From: Variovorax sp. EL159
GTDB taxonomy: Bacteria > Pseudomonadota > Gammaproteobacteria > Burkholderiales > Burkholderiaceae_C
Direction: 5' to 3'
NCBI RefSeq assembly: GCF_900100965.1
Contig: NZ_FMUJ01000008.1
Location: forward strand, 124,001-188,000
Length of the DNA: 64,000 nucleotides
In this document: positions 1-9,141 of the stretch, piece after piece
How the letters are laid out: each line of letters starts with the position of its first letter
Position numbering within the stretch: position 1 is the stretch's first letter
Notes under the pieces: model-generated
Database searches by the model: none
Seen by the model: only the letters and a program-made list of their open reading frames with translations
What the model was told of the DNA's origin: nothing
Position numbers and translations under genes: made by a program

Positions 1-50
1 CTTTTACCGCTTTTCGTGTGTCCTTTTACCGATATTTCGACCAAATTTGC

Positions 51-961
51 ATGACGTTGACCCCTAAAACGCTGCTTCGTGTGTCAGTTGCCGTGGCCTT
101 GATCACCATCGTGCTCAAGGGACTGGCCGGCTACATGACGAATTCCATGGGTCTGATCTCGGACGCGATGGAGTCCTTCGTCAACCTCGCCAGCGCCATG
201 TTCGCGCTGGCCATGGTGACCATCGCCGAGCGCCCGGCCGACGACGACCACCCCTACGGCCACCACAAGGCCGAATATTTCTCCTCGGGCTTCGAAGGCA
301 TCCTGATCGTGGGTGCCGCCATCGCGATCCTGTGGGTTTCCGTCCAGCGGTTGCTGTCTCCCCAGCCTCTTGAGCAACTGGGCTGGGGCCTGGCGCTGTC
401 GGTCATCAGCTCGGGCTTCAATGCGGCGCTGGCCTTCGTGCTCTTCCGCGCGGCGCGCACGCACCGTTCGATCGCGCTGGAGGCCGACGGCCGCCACCTG
501 ATGACCGACGTCTGGACCTCGGCCGCCGTGGTGGTCGGCATCATCGGCGTGCAGCTCAGCGGCTGGCTCTGGCTCGACCCGGTGCTCGCCATCGGGGTTG
601 CGCTCAACATCGTGCGCGAGGGTTTCAAGCTCGTGTGGCGTTCGTCGCAAGGGCTGATGGACGAAGCCCTCGACCCCGAGACGATCGCCACCGTGCGCGC
701 CACGCTCGACGCATTCGCCGCGCGCCAGCCCGAGGGCGACCGGCTGCGCTTCGACGACATGGTGACGCGCGGCGCCGCCCAGCGCCGCTTTGCCGACCTG
801 CACATGCACGTGCCCGGCGACTGGACCCTGCAGCGCGCCGCGAACATGCGCGACGAACTGGAACAGGCCCTCATGGACGCCGTGCCCGGCCTGCGCGTGA
901 CCATCCAGCTGCTGCCGCTGACCATGGAAGCGCGCGCCACCCAACTCGAGGAACACCACCC

Positions 962-965
<4 letters not shown>
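51..965 (+). CDS. Cation diffusion facilitator (CDF) family transporter
   Basis: Predicted inner-membrane divalent metal/proton antiporter of the CDF family. The N-terminal two thirds hold about five to six hydrophobic segments. The sequence between the early membrane segments has the family's HPYGHHKAEYF loop, and a later membrane segment has the metal-site HxxxD (H-L-M-T-D). The C-terminal ~90 residues form a cytoplasmic ferredoxin-like domain with HMHVPGD. I chose ATG at 51 (304 residues). A GTG at 18 would add 11 residues, and the frame stays open to the window edge, so the 5' end is uncertain. The stop overlaps the dtd start as ATGA, so the two genes are probably co-translated. The metal transported cannot be read from the sequence. 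Confidence 0.85.
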
Positions 966-1410
<445 letters not shown>

Positions 1411-1417
<7 letters not shown>

Positions 1418-2034
1418 GGCAGCGGCCGGGGCTCCAGCACCACTTCCCACGCCACCTTCGGGTGCTCGTAGCGGTCGATCGTCACTTCCTCGAGATGGCG
1501 CATGTGCCAGCCATCGGCAAACAGCCGCTCCACCGCCGCACGGTCGAAGAAGCGCTTGGGGAAGCCGTCGAACAGGTAGAAGCAGTCTTCATCGCGGCCC
1601 GTCACCGACAACGGGCCGCGCCCACCGTAGTGCAGGTCGTTGACCGAATTCAGGCGGCACAGCAGTACGCCGTTCGGGCGCAGCACGCGATGGATGCGCC
1701 GCACCAGCTCCAGCGTTGCGTCCCATTCGAAGTAATGCAGCGACAGGCTGGCCAGCACCACGCCCACAGTCGCATCGGCCGGCAGCGGAAAGGGATCGCG
1801 AAAATCCTGGCAGTGAAACTGCGCACCGGCCGGCACCCGCACACGCGCCTGCGCAACCGCGTCCGGCGACAGCTCGATCGCCACGACATGCAGCCCCGCA
1901 TCGACCAGCGTGGCGGTGTCGCGGCCCGCCGCGCAGCCCAGCTCGAGCACCGGGTCTTTGCCTGCCCGCTCCGCCAGCAGGGGCAGCCACCGCGCCAGCC
2001 AGGGATCGCCATGCGCGCCGGCCGCCACCGTCAT
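1411..2034 (-). CDS. Class I SAM-dependent methyltransferase
   Basis: A 207-residue cytoplasmic protein with a Rossmann-type methyltransferase fold. Motif I is VLELGCAAGRDT near residue 35, followed by the acidic end of strand beta-2 (VVAIELSPDA). A YFEWD segment and LRPNGVLLCRLNS (post-motif II/III) follow. The methyl acceptor cannot be assigned. The ATG at 2034 shares one base with the ybeY stop (TGATG), so it is translationally coupled to ybeY and the upstream PhoH-like gene. The long upstream extension of the frame overlaps ybeY and was rejected. Confidence 0.85.
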
Positions 2035-2492
2035 CACTTGCCGTAGGGATTGCGAATGCCCAGGCCCGCAAGAATCTCGATTTCGTACGCTTCCATTTCG
2101 TCGGCGTCGGCTTCGCTCGTCTCGTGGTCCCAGCCCTGCGCGTGCAGCGTGCCGTGCACCAGCAGGTGCGCGTAGTGATCGGCCAGCGTCTTGCGGTTTT
2201 CTTTTGCTTCGCGCGCGACCACCGGCGCGCACAGCACCAGGTCGGCCATCACCAGCGGGTTGTTCGCATAGTCGAAGGTCAGCACGTTGGTGGCGTAGTC
2301 CTTGCCGCGAAACTCGCGGTTCAGGCGCTGGCCTTCGTCGGCATCGACGATGCGCACGGTGATCTCGCCATCGATGTCGAGCGCATGGCGAATCCAGCGC
2401 GTCACGCTGTGGCGCGGCAATGCGGCGCGGTGCCGCTCGACGCCCTTGAAGCGGCCGAACTGCAACGACAGGGACAGAGCAGGAAGCGCCAT
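2034..2492 (-). CDS. ybeY: Endoribonuclease / rRNA maturation factor YbeY
   Basis: A zinc-dependent single-strand endoribonuclease needed for 16S rRNA 3' maturation and ribosome quality control in characterised bacteria. The family metal motif HGxLHxxGxDH is present as HGTLHAQGWDH near residue 118. The upstream NREFRGKDYATNVLTFDY block is also characteristic. The 152-residue length is normal. It follows the PhoH-like ATPase gene with a one-base gap, the conserved ybeZ-ybeY arrangement. Confidence 0.95.
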   Translation of the reverse strand: MALPALSLSLQFGRFKGVERHRAALPRHSVTRWIRHALDIDGEITVRIVDADEGQRLNREFRGKDYATNVLTFDYANNPLVMADLVLCAPVVAREAKENRKTLADHYAHLLVHGTLHAQGWDHETSEADADEMEAYEIEILAGLGIRNPYGK

Positions 2493-2493
2493 C

Positions 2494-3450
2494 TCAGTGC
2501 GCTCCCGTGCGCTTGCGCTGTCCGTCGTAGGCGTCCACGATCTTGGCCACCAGCGGGTGCCGCACCACGTCCGCGCTCGTGAAGTGCGTGGTGGCGATGC
2601 CGCTCACGCGCTTGAGCACGCGCTCCGCATCGATCAGGCCGCTCAGTTGCTGCTTGGGCAGGTCGATCTGGCTCACGTCGCCTGTCACCACGGCCTTGGC
2701 GCCGAAGCCGATGCGCGTAAGGAACATCTTCATCTGCTCGACCGTCGTGTTCTGCGCTTCGTCGAGGATCACGAAGGCGTTGTTCAGCGTGCGCCCGCGC
2801 ATGAAGGCCAGCGGCGCAATCTCGAGCGCGTTGCGCTCGAAGGCCTTCTGCACCTTCTCGTAGCCCATCAGGTCGTACAGCGCGTCATACAGCGGACGCA
2901 GGTACGGGTCGACCTTCTGCGTCAGGTCGCCCGGCAGAAAGCCGAGCCGCTCGCCCGCTTCCACGGCCGGCCGCGTGAGCACGATGCGCTGCACCGCCGC
3001 ACGCTCCAGCGCATCGACCGCGCAGGCCACCGCCAGGTAGGTCTTGCCGGTGCCGGCCGGGCCGATGCCGAAGGTGATGTCGTGCTTGGCGATGTTGTCC
3101 AGGTACAGCGCCTGCGTGGGCGTGCGCGCGCGCAGGTCGGTGCGGCGGGTGACGAGCATGGCCGCGTCGTCGTCCCCGTCGATCATCGAGCCGTCGCCGG
3201 CCAGCGTGAGCTGCACCACGGCCGGATCGATCGTGCGCTGGGCGATCTCGTAGAGCGCCTGCAGCACGTCCATGGCGCGCTGCGCGCTGGCCTTCGGGCC
3301 GTCGACCTTGAACTGCTCGTGGCGGTGCGCGATCTTCACCCCCAGGGCTTCCTCGATGCGGCGCAGATGTGCGTCCAGAGGGCCGCACAGGTGACCGAGG
3401 CGCGAATTGTTCAGTGGGGTAAAGGTGTGTCGCAGAATCACGCCGGACAT
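2494..3450 (-). CDS. PhoH-like ATPase (YbeZ family)
   Basis: A cytoplasmic P-loop ATPase of the PhoH/YbeZ family, which partners YbeY in RNA metabolism. Walker A is GPAGTGKT near residue 137. Walker B with the following glutamate appears as FVILDEAQN, and the family tail ends in ATTHFTSADVVRHPLV. ATG at 3450 gives 318 residues. A GTG at 3468 would add six residues and sit almost on the divergent ruvA start. Neither start has a strong ribosome-binding site. It leads a three-gene unit with ybeY and the methyltransferase. Confidence 0.9.
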   Translation of the reverse strand: MSGVILRHTFTPLNNSRLGHLCGPLDAHLRRIEEALGVKIAHRHEQFKVDGPKASAQRAMDVLQALYEIAQRTIDPAVVQLTLAGDGSMIDGDDDAAMLVTRRTDLRARTPTQALYLDNIAKHDITFGIGPAGTGKTYLAVACAVDALERAAVQRIVLTRPAVEAGERLGFLPGDLTQKVDPYLRPLYDALYDLMGYEKVQKAFERNALEIAPLAFMRGRTLNNAFVILDEAQNTTVEQMKMFLTRIGFGAKAVVTGDVSQIDLPKQQLSGLIDAERVLKRVSGIATTHFTSADVVRHPLVAKIVDAYDGQRKRTGAH

Positions 3451-3470
3451 TTCAAGGAAAAAGGGCACCC

Positions 3471-4043
3471 ATGATAGGCAAACTCACCGGCACGCTGGCC
3501 GAACGCAATCCACCGCAGGTGGTGGTGGACTGCAATGGCGTCGGTTACGAGGTCGATGTGCCAATGAGCACGTTCTACAACCTGCCGAACGTCGGCGCGA
3601 AGGTGTCGCTGCTCACGCACTTCGTCGTGCGCGAGGACGCGCAGATTCTCTACGGCTTCGGCACCGCCGAGGAGCGCGGGGCTTTCCGCCAGCTCATCAA
3701 GATCACCGGCGTGGGCCCGCGCACCGCGCTCGGCCTGCTCTCGGGCATGAGCGTGGGCGAGCTGGCGCAGGCGATCACCACGCAGGAGCTGGGCCGGCTC
3801 GTGAAGATTCCCGGCATCGGCAAGAAGACCGCCGAGCGGCTGCTGCTGGAGCTCAAAGGCAAGCTGGGCGCCGACATCGGCATGCCCGCGCACGCGGCCT
3901 CCGACGCGCAGACCGACATCCTGCAGGCGCTGATCGCACTGGGCTACAGCGACAAGGAGGCCGCGCTCGCCCTCAAGGCGCTGCCGAAGGAAGCGACGGT
4001 GAGCGAAGGCATCAAGCTCGCGCTGAAGGCTTTGGCCAAGTAA
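3471..4043 (+). CDS. ruvA: Holliday junction branch migration protein RuvA
   Basis: Tetrameric DNA-binding subunit that holds the four-way junction while RuvB drives branch migration. The N-terminal OB fold begins MIGKLTG. Two helix-hairpin-helix motifs are visible (ITGVGPRTALGLL and IPGIGKKTAERL), and the small C-terminal domain III that contacts RuvB ends the 190-residue protein. A purine-rich AAGGAAAAAGGG stretch precedes the start. The gene stands apart from ruvB, which lies 17 kb downstream on the same strand, and ruvC is not in the window. Confidence 0.97.
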   Translation: MIGKLTGTLAERNPPQVVVDCNGVGYEVDVPMSTFYNLPNVGAKVSLLTHFVVREDAQILYGFGTAEERGAFRQLIKITGVGPRTALGLLSGMSVGELAQAITTQELGRLVKIPGIGKKTAERLLLELKGKLGADIGMPAHAASDAQTDILQALIALGYSDKEAALALKALPKEATVSEGIKLALKALAK

Positions 4044-4083
4044 GCCTGCGCGAGCCCGGCGCGCGGCCCGGCCGCCTATTCGC

Positions 4084-5079
4084 CTATTCGAGCGTCAGCC
4101 CGATCTCCTTGATCAGCACGCTCCAGTCGTGCAGGTCTTTCTGCATCGTCGCAGCGAACTGCTCGGGCGTGTTCTGCGGCAGGTCGGTGAAGTTCAGCTC
4201 GCGCAGGCGCTGCACCACGGCCGGTTCTTTCAGCACCTGGTTCACCGCCACGTTGAGCTTCTTCACGATGGCCGGCGGCGTCTTCGCGGGGGCCAGCAGG
4301 CCGTACCACGAGTAGTTCGTGAAGGGGTAGCCGGCCTCGGTCATCGTCGGCACGTCGGGCAGCATCGGAATGCGCGAGGGGCCGCTGTTGGCCAGCGCCT
4401 TCAGGCGCCCTGCGCGCACCAGCTCCACCGTGGACGACATGTCGGCAAAGGCCGCATCGACCTGGCCGCCCATCAGGTCCTGCACGCAAGGGCCGCTGCC
4501 CTTGTAGGGCACGTGCATCAACGCCAGCCCGGCCTGCTTCTTGAGGCTTTCCATCGCGAGGTGGCCGCCGGAGCCGTTGCCCCACGAGCAGTAGCTGAGC
4601 TTGTCGGGCCGCGCCTTGGCATAGGCGACGAATTCCTTGAGCGTCTTCACCGGCAGGTCCTGGCGCACCAGCAGCAGGTTGCCGCCGCGCCCGATCTGCG
4701 CCACCGGCGCGAAGTCTTTCAGCGGGTCGTAGGGCAGCTTCTTGTAGAGGCTGGGGTTCACCACCATCGCCGCGGCGTAGGTGAACAGCAACCGGTAGCC
4801 GTCGGGTGCGCCGCGCGCCACGAGGTCGGTGCCCAGGATGCCGTTGGCACCGGGCCGGTTGTCGATGATGAAGGTCTGCTTCATCGTCTTGCCGAGCGCG
4901 TCCGCGATCAGCCGCGCGATGGTGTCGGTGCCGCCGGCCGCCGACGTGGGAACGACCAGCGTCACCGGCTTGTCGGGGTAGGCATCGGCGCCCTGCGCGT
5001 GGCCGGCTGTCGCCATCCATGCGGCGAGCGCGAAGCAGGCCAGCGTGCGCAGACGGAGTCGGAGGAATGTGGTTGTCAT
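4084..5079 (-). CDS. Tripartite tricarboxylate transporter substrate-binding protein (Bug/TctC)
   Basis: Periplasmic solute-binding protein of the Bug family, 331 residues. A Sec signal peptide ends near AGHAQ. The family core is clear: YPDKPVTLVVPTSAAGGTDT, the NRPGANGILGTDLVA block, APDGYRLL, and VPYKGSGPCVQDLMGG. The start has a good ribosome-binding site (AGGAGA, 8 nt upstream). It is the last gene of the minus-strand cluster led by the porin and has no TctA/TctB membrane partners nearby, which is common for this greatly expanded family in Burkholderiales. The ligand is unknown, but the neighbouring acyl-CoA synthetase suggests a carboxylate. Confidence 0.9.
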   Translation of the reverse strand: MTTTFLRLRLRTLACFALAAWMATAGHAQGADAYPDKPVTLVVPTSAAGGTDTIARLIADALGKTMKQTFIIDNRPGANGILGTDLVARGAPDGYRLLFTYAAAMVVNPSLYKKLPYDPLKDFAPVAQIGRGGNLLLVRQDLPVKTLKEFVAYAKARPDKLSYCSWGNGSGGHLAMESLKKQAGLALMHVPYKGSGPCVQDLMGGQVDAAFADMSSTVELVRAGRLKALANSGPSRIPMLPDVPTMTEAGYPFTNYSWYGLLAPAKTPPAIVKKLNVAVNQVLKEPAVVQRLRELNFTDLPQNTPEQFAATMQKDLHDWSVLIKEIGLTLE

Positions 5080-5104
5080 GTTTTGTTGTCTCCTGGGATG
5101 AGCG

Positions 5105-6364
5105 TCAGTGAATGCCGAAGCGCGCCTGCGTTCCCTGCTCGATCATGTCCGCGCCGACGCGGTACAGGTTGCGCGACACGTAACTGGGCACCTGCCGCGC
5201 ACGCTCGCGCAGCCATTCGGCCTTGAGCGAGCGCGCTTCCACGATCTCGGGCGCGTCGCTCTCGGCGGTGGCCAGCAGGTCGATCACGTGGAGCGCGAGC
5301 TGCCAGTTGCCGCCTTGTGCCAAGGCGAGTGCGTGCGCGATCACGCCGAGCTTGTCGGTGATGGCGTCGGCCACGGCCCGGCCGATGGCTTCGGGCGCCT
5401 CGGGGTGCAGCGATGTCGGGTTGCGGTCCCACCAGCCGTTCTCCGAACGGTAGATGTCGCGCACGATGTAGCCGGGGTCGCCGTAGGTGGGCTTCATCCA
5501 CTCGACGCCGAACAGTTCATCGGGAAAGCGGATGCGCGCCAGGATGCCGCGCTCGTTGAGCCCTTCGTTCATCAGCCGCACGACCTCGGCACGCAGCCAG
5601 CGCAGCGCGCGGGCGGTGTGCGTGAGCACGTGCCGCACCTGCTCTTCGCCTTCGAGCGTGGCGCCGAACTCGCGCACCGCCTTGCGGGCGCCGAACGCGG
5701 CCAGCGCATCGAGCGTGTCGGCCCAGCGCACCGTGTCGCGCATGGTGCGAAAGGGCGTGCCGATGTTGGGAATCGAATCGATCAGCGCCGCGCCGCCGTA
5801 GAGCACGCGCTGCGACGGGCTCCACAGCGCAATCGCGTCGTCGGTTTCCGACGGTGCCCAGCGCAGCTCGACGCTGCGCTCGCCGTGGCCGATCTGCAGG
5901 CGGTCGTCGAAGGTTTCGGTCGGCGCGTGCATGGTGAGCCGATGGTCGAAGAAGCCTGCCGGCCGGTTGAACTGGATCTCGGCCATGCGGTGCTGCAGCG
6001 CCTGGGTCTCGCGATAGCGCGCATAGCGCCGCGGCACGTTGCGGTGCGCGATGACGCGCGGTGGCGCATCGCCCCGCTGCGCGGCATGCGCCAGCCACAT
6101 CGGTACGCCCGAGTTGTAGCCCACGTGCCCGTGGCTGTAGCACAGCGCGTGCAGCGGCGCATTGCTGAGCTGGCGCACCGCATCGATCATTCCCTGCGTC
6201 ACCGGGCCGCCGGGGCCGGCGTCGATCACCACGAGGCCGAGGTCGGTCTCGGCCACGAACGACTGCCCCTGTCCGCGCAGGATGTGCAGGCCCGGGGCCA
6301 CCGTCTCGGTGCCTGTGCCGACGATGAGGAAGGGCTTTTCTTGCTCCGCAGTGTTCGTGCTCAT
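5105..6364 (-). CDS. Metallo-beta-lactamase-fold protein, alkylsulfatase-like, with degenerate metal motif
   Basis: A 419-residue protein without a clear signal peptide. The N-terminal half is a metallo-beta-lactamase fold (LVVIDAGPGG, then the metal-motif position). The C-terminal half resembles the alkylsulfatase dimerisation region (YRSENGWWDRNPTSLHP, then helices with WQLALHVIDLL). The usual T-H-x-H-x-D-H reads S-H-G-H-V-G-Y near residue 75. The first two histidines remain, but the Asp and third His of the second metal site are Gly and Tyr. Sulfatase activity therefore should not be assumed. The start overlaps the stop of the upstream DUF1254 gene (ATGA), so the two are probably co-translated. 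Confidence 0.8.
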   Translation of the reverse strand: MSTNTAEQEKPFLIVGTGTETVAPGLHILRGQGQSFVAETDLGLVVIDAGPGGPVTQGMIDAVRQLSNAPLHALCYSHGHVGYNSGVPMWLAHAAQRGDAPPRVIAHRNVPRRYARYRETQALQHRMAEIQFNRPAGFFDHRLTMHAPTETFDDRLQIGHGERSVELRWAPSETDDAIALWSPSQRVLYGGAALIDSIPNIGTPFRTMRDTVRWADTLDALAAFGARKAVREFGATLEGEEQVRHVLTHTARALRWLRAEVVRLMNEGLNERGILARIRFPDELFGVEWMKPTYGDPGYIVRDIYRSENGWWDRNPTSLHPEAPEAIGRAVADAITDKLGVIAHALALAQGGNWQLALHVIDLLATAESDAPEIVEARSLKAEWLRERARQVPSYVSRNLYRVGADMIEQGTQARFGIH

Positions 6365-7701
6365 GCGGCCTCCCCGATGCGGACCAGCGCTGGCAGCGCA
6401 TAGCGGCCATCCAGCATTTCGGCGCGCGGTACATAGGCGCGCAGGCACAGGTAGAAATCGCCTTCGGGCGCGGGCAGCCAGTTCGCCCGCGCGGCTTCGC
6501 CATCGGGCCGCGCATGCTGGATGTGCAGCGTGAGCCCGCCGTCGGCATCGCGGCGCAGCGCGGGCGTGCGGTCGCCGATGGCGTAGCGGTCGATGGGGTT
6601 GTCGACCAGCATGTAGTCGCGGCTGTTGTACATCGTGAGCGACCAGAAGGCTTCGACCGGCGGCAGCGCATCGGGCGCGAACCGCAGCGTGTAGCGGCCG
6701 CTTCCGTGCAGCTTGCGGCCCGAGGCGTCGTGCCATGCCAGCGGGTAGGTCGCTTCGCGGCTTTCGAGCATGCCGATGTACTTGAGCGCCACCAGCGCAC
6801 GCGCCAGGTGGTCGTCGCCGAAGCTGCCTTCGACCAGCGGCATCTGCACCCAGCCGGTCGAAGACGTGGCGCCGGACTGCGCGTTGCGCAGCCGTGGCAG
6901 CACGGCATCGAGCGCGTCTTGCAGCACGGCGCGCTGCGCTTCGTCGAGCGCGCCGGCATCGGGCCCGAGGCCGAGCGCGGCGAAGCGGGCGAGCAAGCCG
7001 GCATCGCGCGCGGGTGGCGGGTTCTCGCGCAACGCGCGGTTCACCTGCGTCGCGAAGTGCTCGGCGGTCAACGGCGCTTTCGGATCGCAGGCCGGATCGA
7101 ATGGCTTCGGCTTTGACGGCTTGCCGGCCTGCCAGTCGCCGAGCGTGCGAACAAGAAAATCATCCTGCAGCGCATTGACCGCAGGCACGTCCTGCGGCCC
7201 GTCGACCAGGATGCGACCGATGATCCACAGCCAGCGCGTGGGCGCCTCGATGTGCGCGCCGGGCTCGCGGAATGCGGCAGGCAGTTCGCCGCGCCAGCCC
7301 GGCGGCGTGACGAGGAACGAGCGCGCGCCCGTGCCCGTGAGCCGCTGGCCGATGTGCGCGAAGGGGTTCGTGTAGAAGTCGAGCAGGCCCAGCACGTAGT
7401 AGCGCCCGGCCGTGTCGGGCACGTCGATCACGAGCGGCCCATCGCCCAGGTCGAGCCATGCGTTGGTGTAGAGCGTGTCGTTGTTCGGCGTCACCACGCG
7501 GCTCTTGCCCGCGCCCAGCAACTGACGTGCGTGCGTGAACACGTTGCACCAGCGCTGGGGCTTGGGCGCCTCGCCGGCGATGTCGGTGCGCTGCGGCGAG
7601 GTGGCCGCGCGCATGCGGCTCATCTCGTAGAGCGGAAAGGCATAGACGACGGCTTCTTCGGCCAGCGTGTGCAGGGGGCCGGTATCGGTGTTCGCTTGCA
7701 T
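6361..7701 (-). CDS. DUF1254/DUF1214 domain protein (copy A)
   Basis: A 446-residue protein of unknown function. The N-terminal DUF1254 half has VVTPNNDTLYTNAWLDL, then VPDTAGRYYVLGLLDFYTNPF. The C-terminal DUF1214 half has FAPDALPPVEAFWSLTMYN, the N-P-I-D-R-Y-AIGDRTP block, and NWLPAPEGDFYLCLRAY. There is no signal peptide, so it is probably cytoplasmic. It sits three bases after copy B and overlaps the MBL-fold gene, so the three form a tight unit. Members of this family often sit in catabolic clusters, but I know of no established reaction. Confidence 0.85.
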   Translation of the reverse strand: MQANTDTGPLHTLAEEAVVYAFPLYEMSRMRAATSPQRTDIAGEAPKPQRWCNVFTHARQLLGAGKSRVVTPNNDTLYTNAWLDLGDGPLVIDVPDTAGRYYVLGLLDFYTNPFAHIGQRLTGTGARSFLVTPPGWRGELPAAFREPGAHIEAPTRWLWIIGRILVDGPQDVPAVNALQDDFLVRTLGDWQAGKPSKPKPFDPACDPKAPLTAEHFATQVNRALRENPPPARDAGLLARFAALGLGPDAGALDEAQRAVLQDALDAVLPRLRNAQSGATSSTGWVQMPLVEGSFGDDHLARALVALKYIGMLESREATYPLAWHDASGRKLHGSGRYTLRFAPDALPPVEAFWSLTMYNSRDYMLVDNPIDRYAIGDRTPALRRDADGGLTLHIQHARPDGEAARANWLPAPEGDFYLCLRAYVPRAEMLDGRYALPALVRIGEAA

Positions 7702-7704
7702 GGC

Positions 7705-9093
7705 TCAGCCCTGTTGTGCCTGCAGCGCAGGAACGCGCCAGCTCTGCACGCCTTCGCGCGGGTAGTACATGCGCAGGATCAGGTAGAAGCGGCCGGCCGG
7801 CGCGGGCAGCCAGTTGGCGGTATCGCTCGGGCGCGCGTGGCTCAGGGTGATCTCCAGGCTGCCGTCCGCGCCGTGCTTCAGGCCCGGCGTACGGTCGCCG
7901 ATGGCGTGGCGCCTGATCTCATTGGGGTAGAGAAAACGATCAGCGTCGTAGAGCGTCACCGACCAGAAGGCATCCGCCGGCGGCAGGTCGTCGGCTTCGA
8001 AGCGCATCGCATAGCTGCGCTGGCCGTCCAGCGGCTCCTGCTTCGCGTCGTGGTGCGCCGCGGCGTACACCGCCTCGCTGGTGGCCAGCGCGCCCAGGCC
8101 CAGGTAGGCGGTGCGGGCGCGGCCGAGGAACTCGTGGCCATAGCGTCCGGTGGAAGGCGTCATCGACCATGGCTTGGGGCGGCGGTTGCGGCCTGCGGCA
8201 CCGACCAGTTGCACGCCTTCGGCAAAACCTTCGATCAGGCCCTCGCGCGCCGGTTCGTCCAGCGTGTCCCATGAGAACGCGGCGTCCGGCCGCAGGCCGA
8301 CCTGGCCGAACCACGCCACCAGTGCGCGGTCTTCCACACGGCCCGGTGCCTCGACGAGTTCCCGGCACATGTTGGTGAAGAAGCGCGGCGCCACCTGCGC
8401 GGCCGGTTCGTCGTGCTCGAAGGCGGCGGCCATGGCGTCCACGGGCGGGCCGGCCCAGTGCTCGACGGCGGCCGGGCGTCCCTGCAGCATCGTGCCGGGG
8501 GCGGGCGCCAGCTTGATCTCGGACTGCAGCGCGCGCGCGGCCGGCCAGTCGCTCTCATCACCGACCAGGATGCGGCCGATCAGCCAGACGAGATCGGTCG
8601 GGCAGCGCACCACGCGGTGGCCGGCGAGCGATTGCGGCACCGTGCCACCGGGGCCGACGAGCACCACGGTCTCGCCCTCGGGGTTGCAGTTGCGCGGCCC
8701 CAGGTTCTCGAAGTTCTCGGTGTAGGCGTCGTACAGCGGCAGCACGAAGTAGCGCCCCGGATGGCGCGCCGACGCGGGCACCGTCAGCAGCATCGGCCCG
8801 TGGGCCAGGTGCACCCACGCGATGGTGTAGAGCAGGTCGTTGGCGGGCGTCACCACGTCGCGGTCTTCGTCGGTGGAAGGGCGCGGCGCGTGGTGCAGCG
8901 TGTTCAGCGGCGCGCGCACGTCCGAGCCGTGCGAGGCCCCGGCACGGCGCTCGCCCTGCGGCGCGGTCTGCATCGCGCAGGTGCGGTAGGTCTCGGTGAG
9001 CGGGTAGCCGTAGACGAAGGCGGCCAGGCCGATCGAGCGGGCGAGTGCCTTGCGCGCGAGGGCGACGGCGAGTTGGGGTTCGGGAGCGTTCAT
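7705..9093 (-). CDS. DUF1254/DUF1214 domain protein (copy B)
   Basis: A divergent paralogue of the next gene with the same two-domain order. DUF1254 signatures include VVTPANDLLYTIAWVHLAHGP and RYFVLPLYDAYTENFENLGPR. DUF1214 signatures include LPPADAFWSVTLYDADRFL, RRHAIGDRTPGLK and NWLPAPAGRFYLILRMYYP. I chose ATG at 9093 (462 residues) because an AAAGAGA stretch precedes it. An in-frame ATG at 9120 would add nine residues but lacks a ribosome-binding site. Two paralogues side by side suggest a hetero-oligomer or two successive steps on related substrates. This is inference. Confidence 0.83.
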   Translation of the reverse strand: MNAPEPQLAVALARKALARSIGLAAFVYGYPLTETYRTCAMQTAPQGERRAGASHGSDVRAPLNTLHHAPRPSTDEDRDVVTPANDLLYTIAWVHLAHGPMLLTVPASARHPGRYFVLPLYDAYTENFENLGPRNCNPEGETVVLVGPGGTVPQSLAGHRVVRCPTDLVWLIGRILVGDESDWPAARALQSEIKLAPAPGTMLQGRPAAVEHWAGPPVDAMAAAFEHDEPAAQVAPRFFTNMCRELVEAPGRVEDRALVAWFGQVGLRPDAAFSWDTLDEPAREGLIEGFAEGVQLVGAAGRNRRPKPWSMTPSTGRYGHEFLGRARTAYLGLGALATSEAVYAAAHHDAKQEPLDGQRSYAMRFEADDLPPADAFWSVTLYDADRFLYPNEIRRHAIGDRTPGLKHGADGSLEITLSHARPSDTANWLPAPAGRFYLILRMYYPREGVQSWRVPALQAQQG

Positions 9094-9141
9094 GTCGAAG
9101 GTCTCTTTGCTGGAGTTCATGGGAATGCGGAGGGATGGCGT

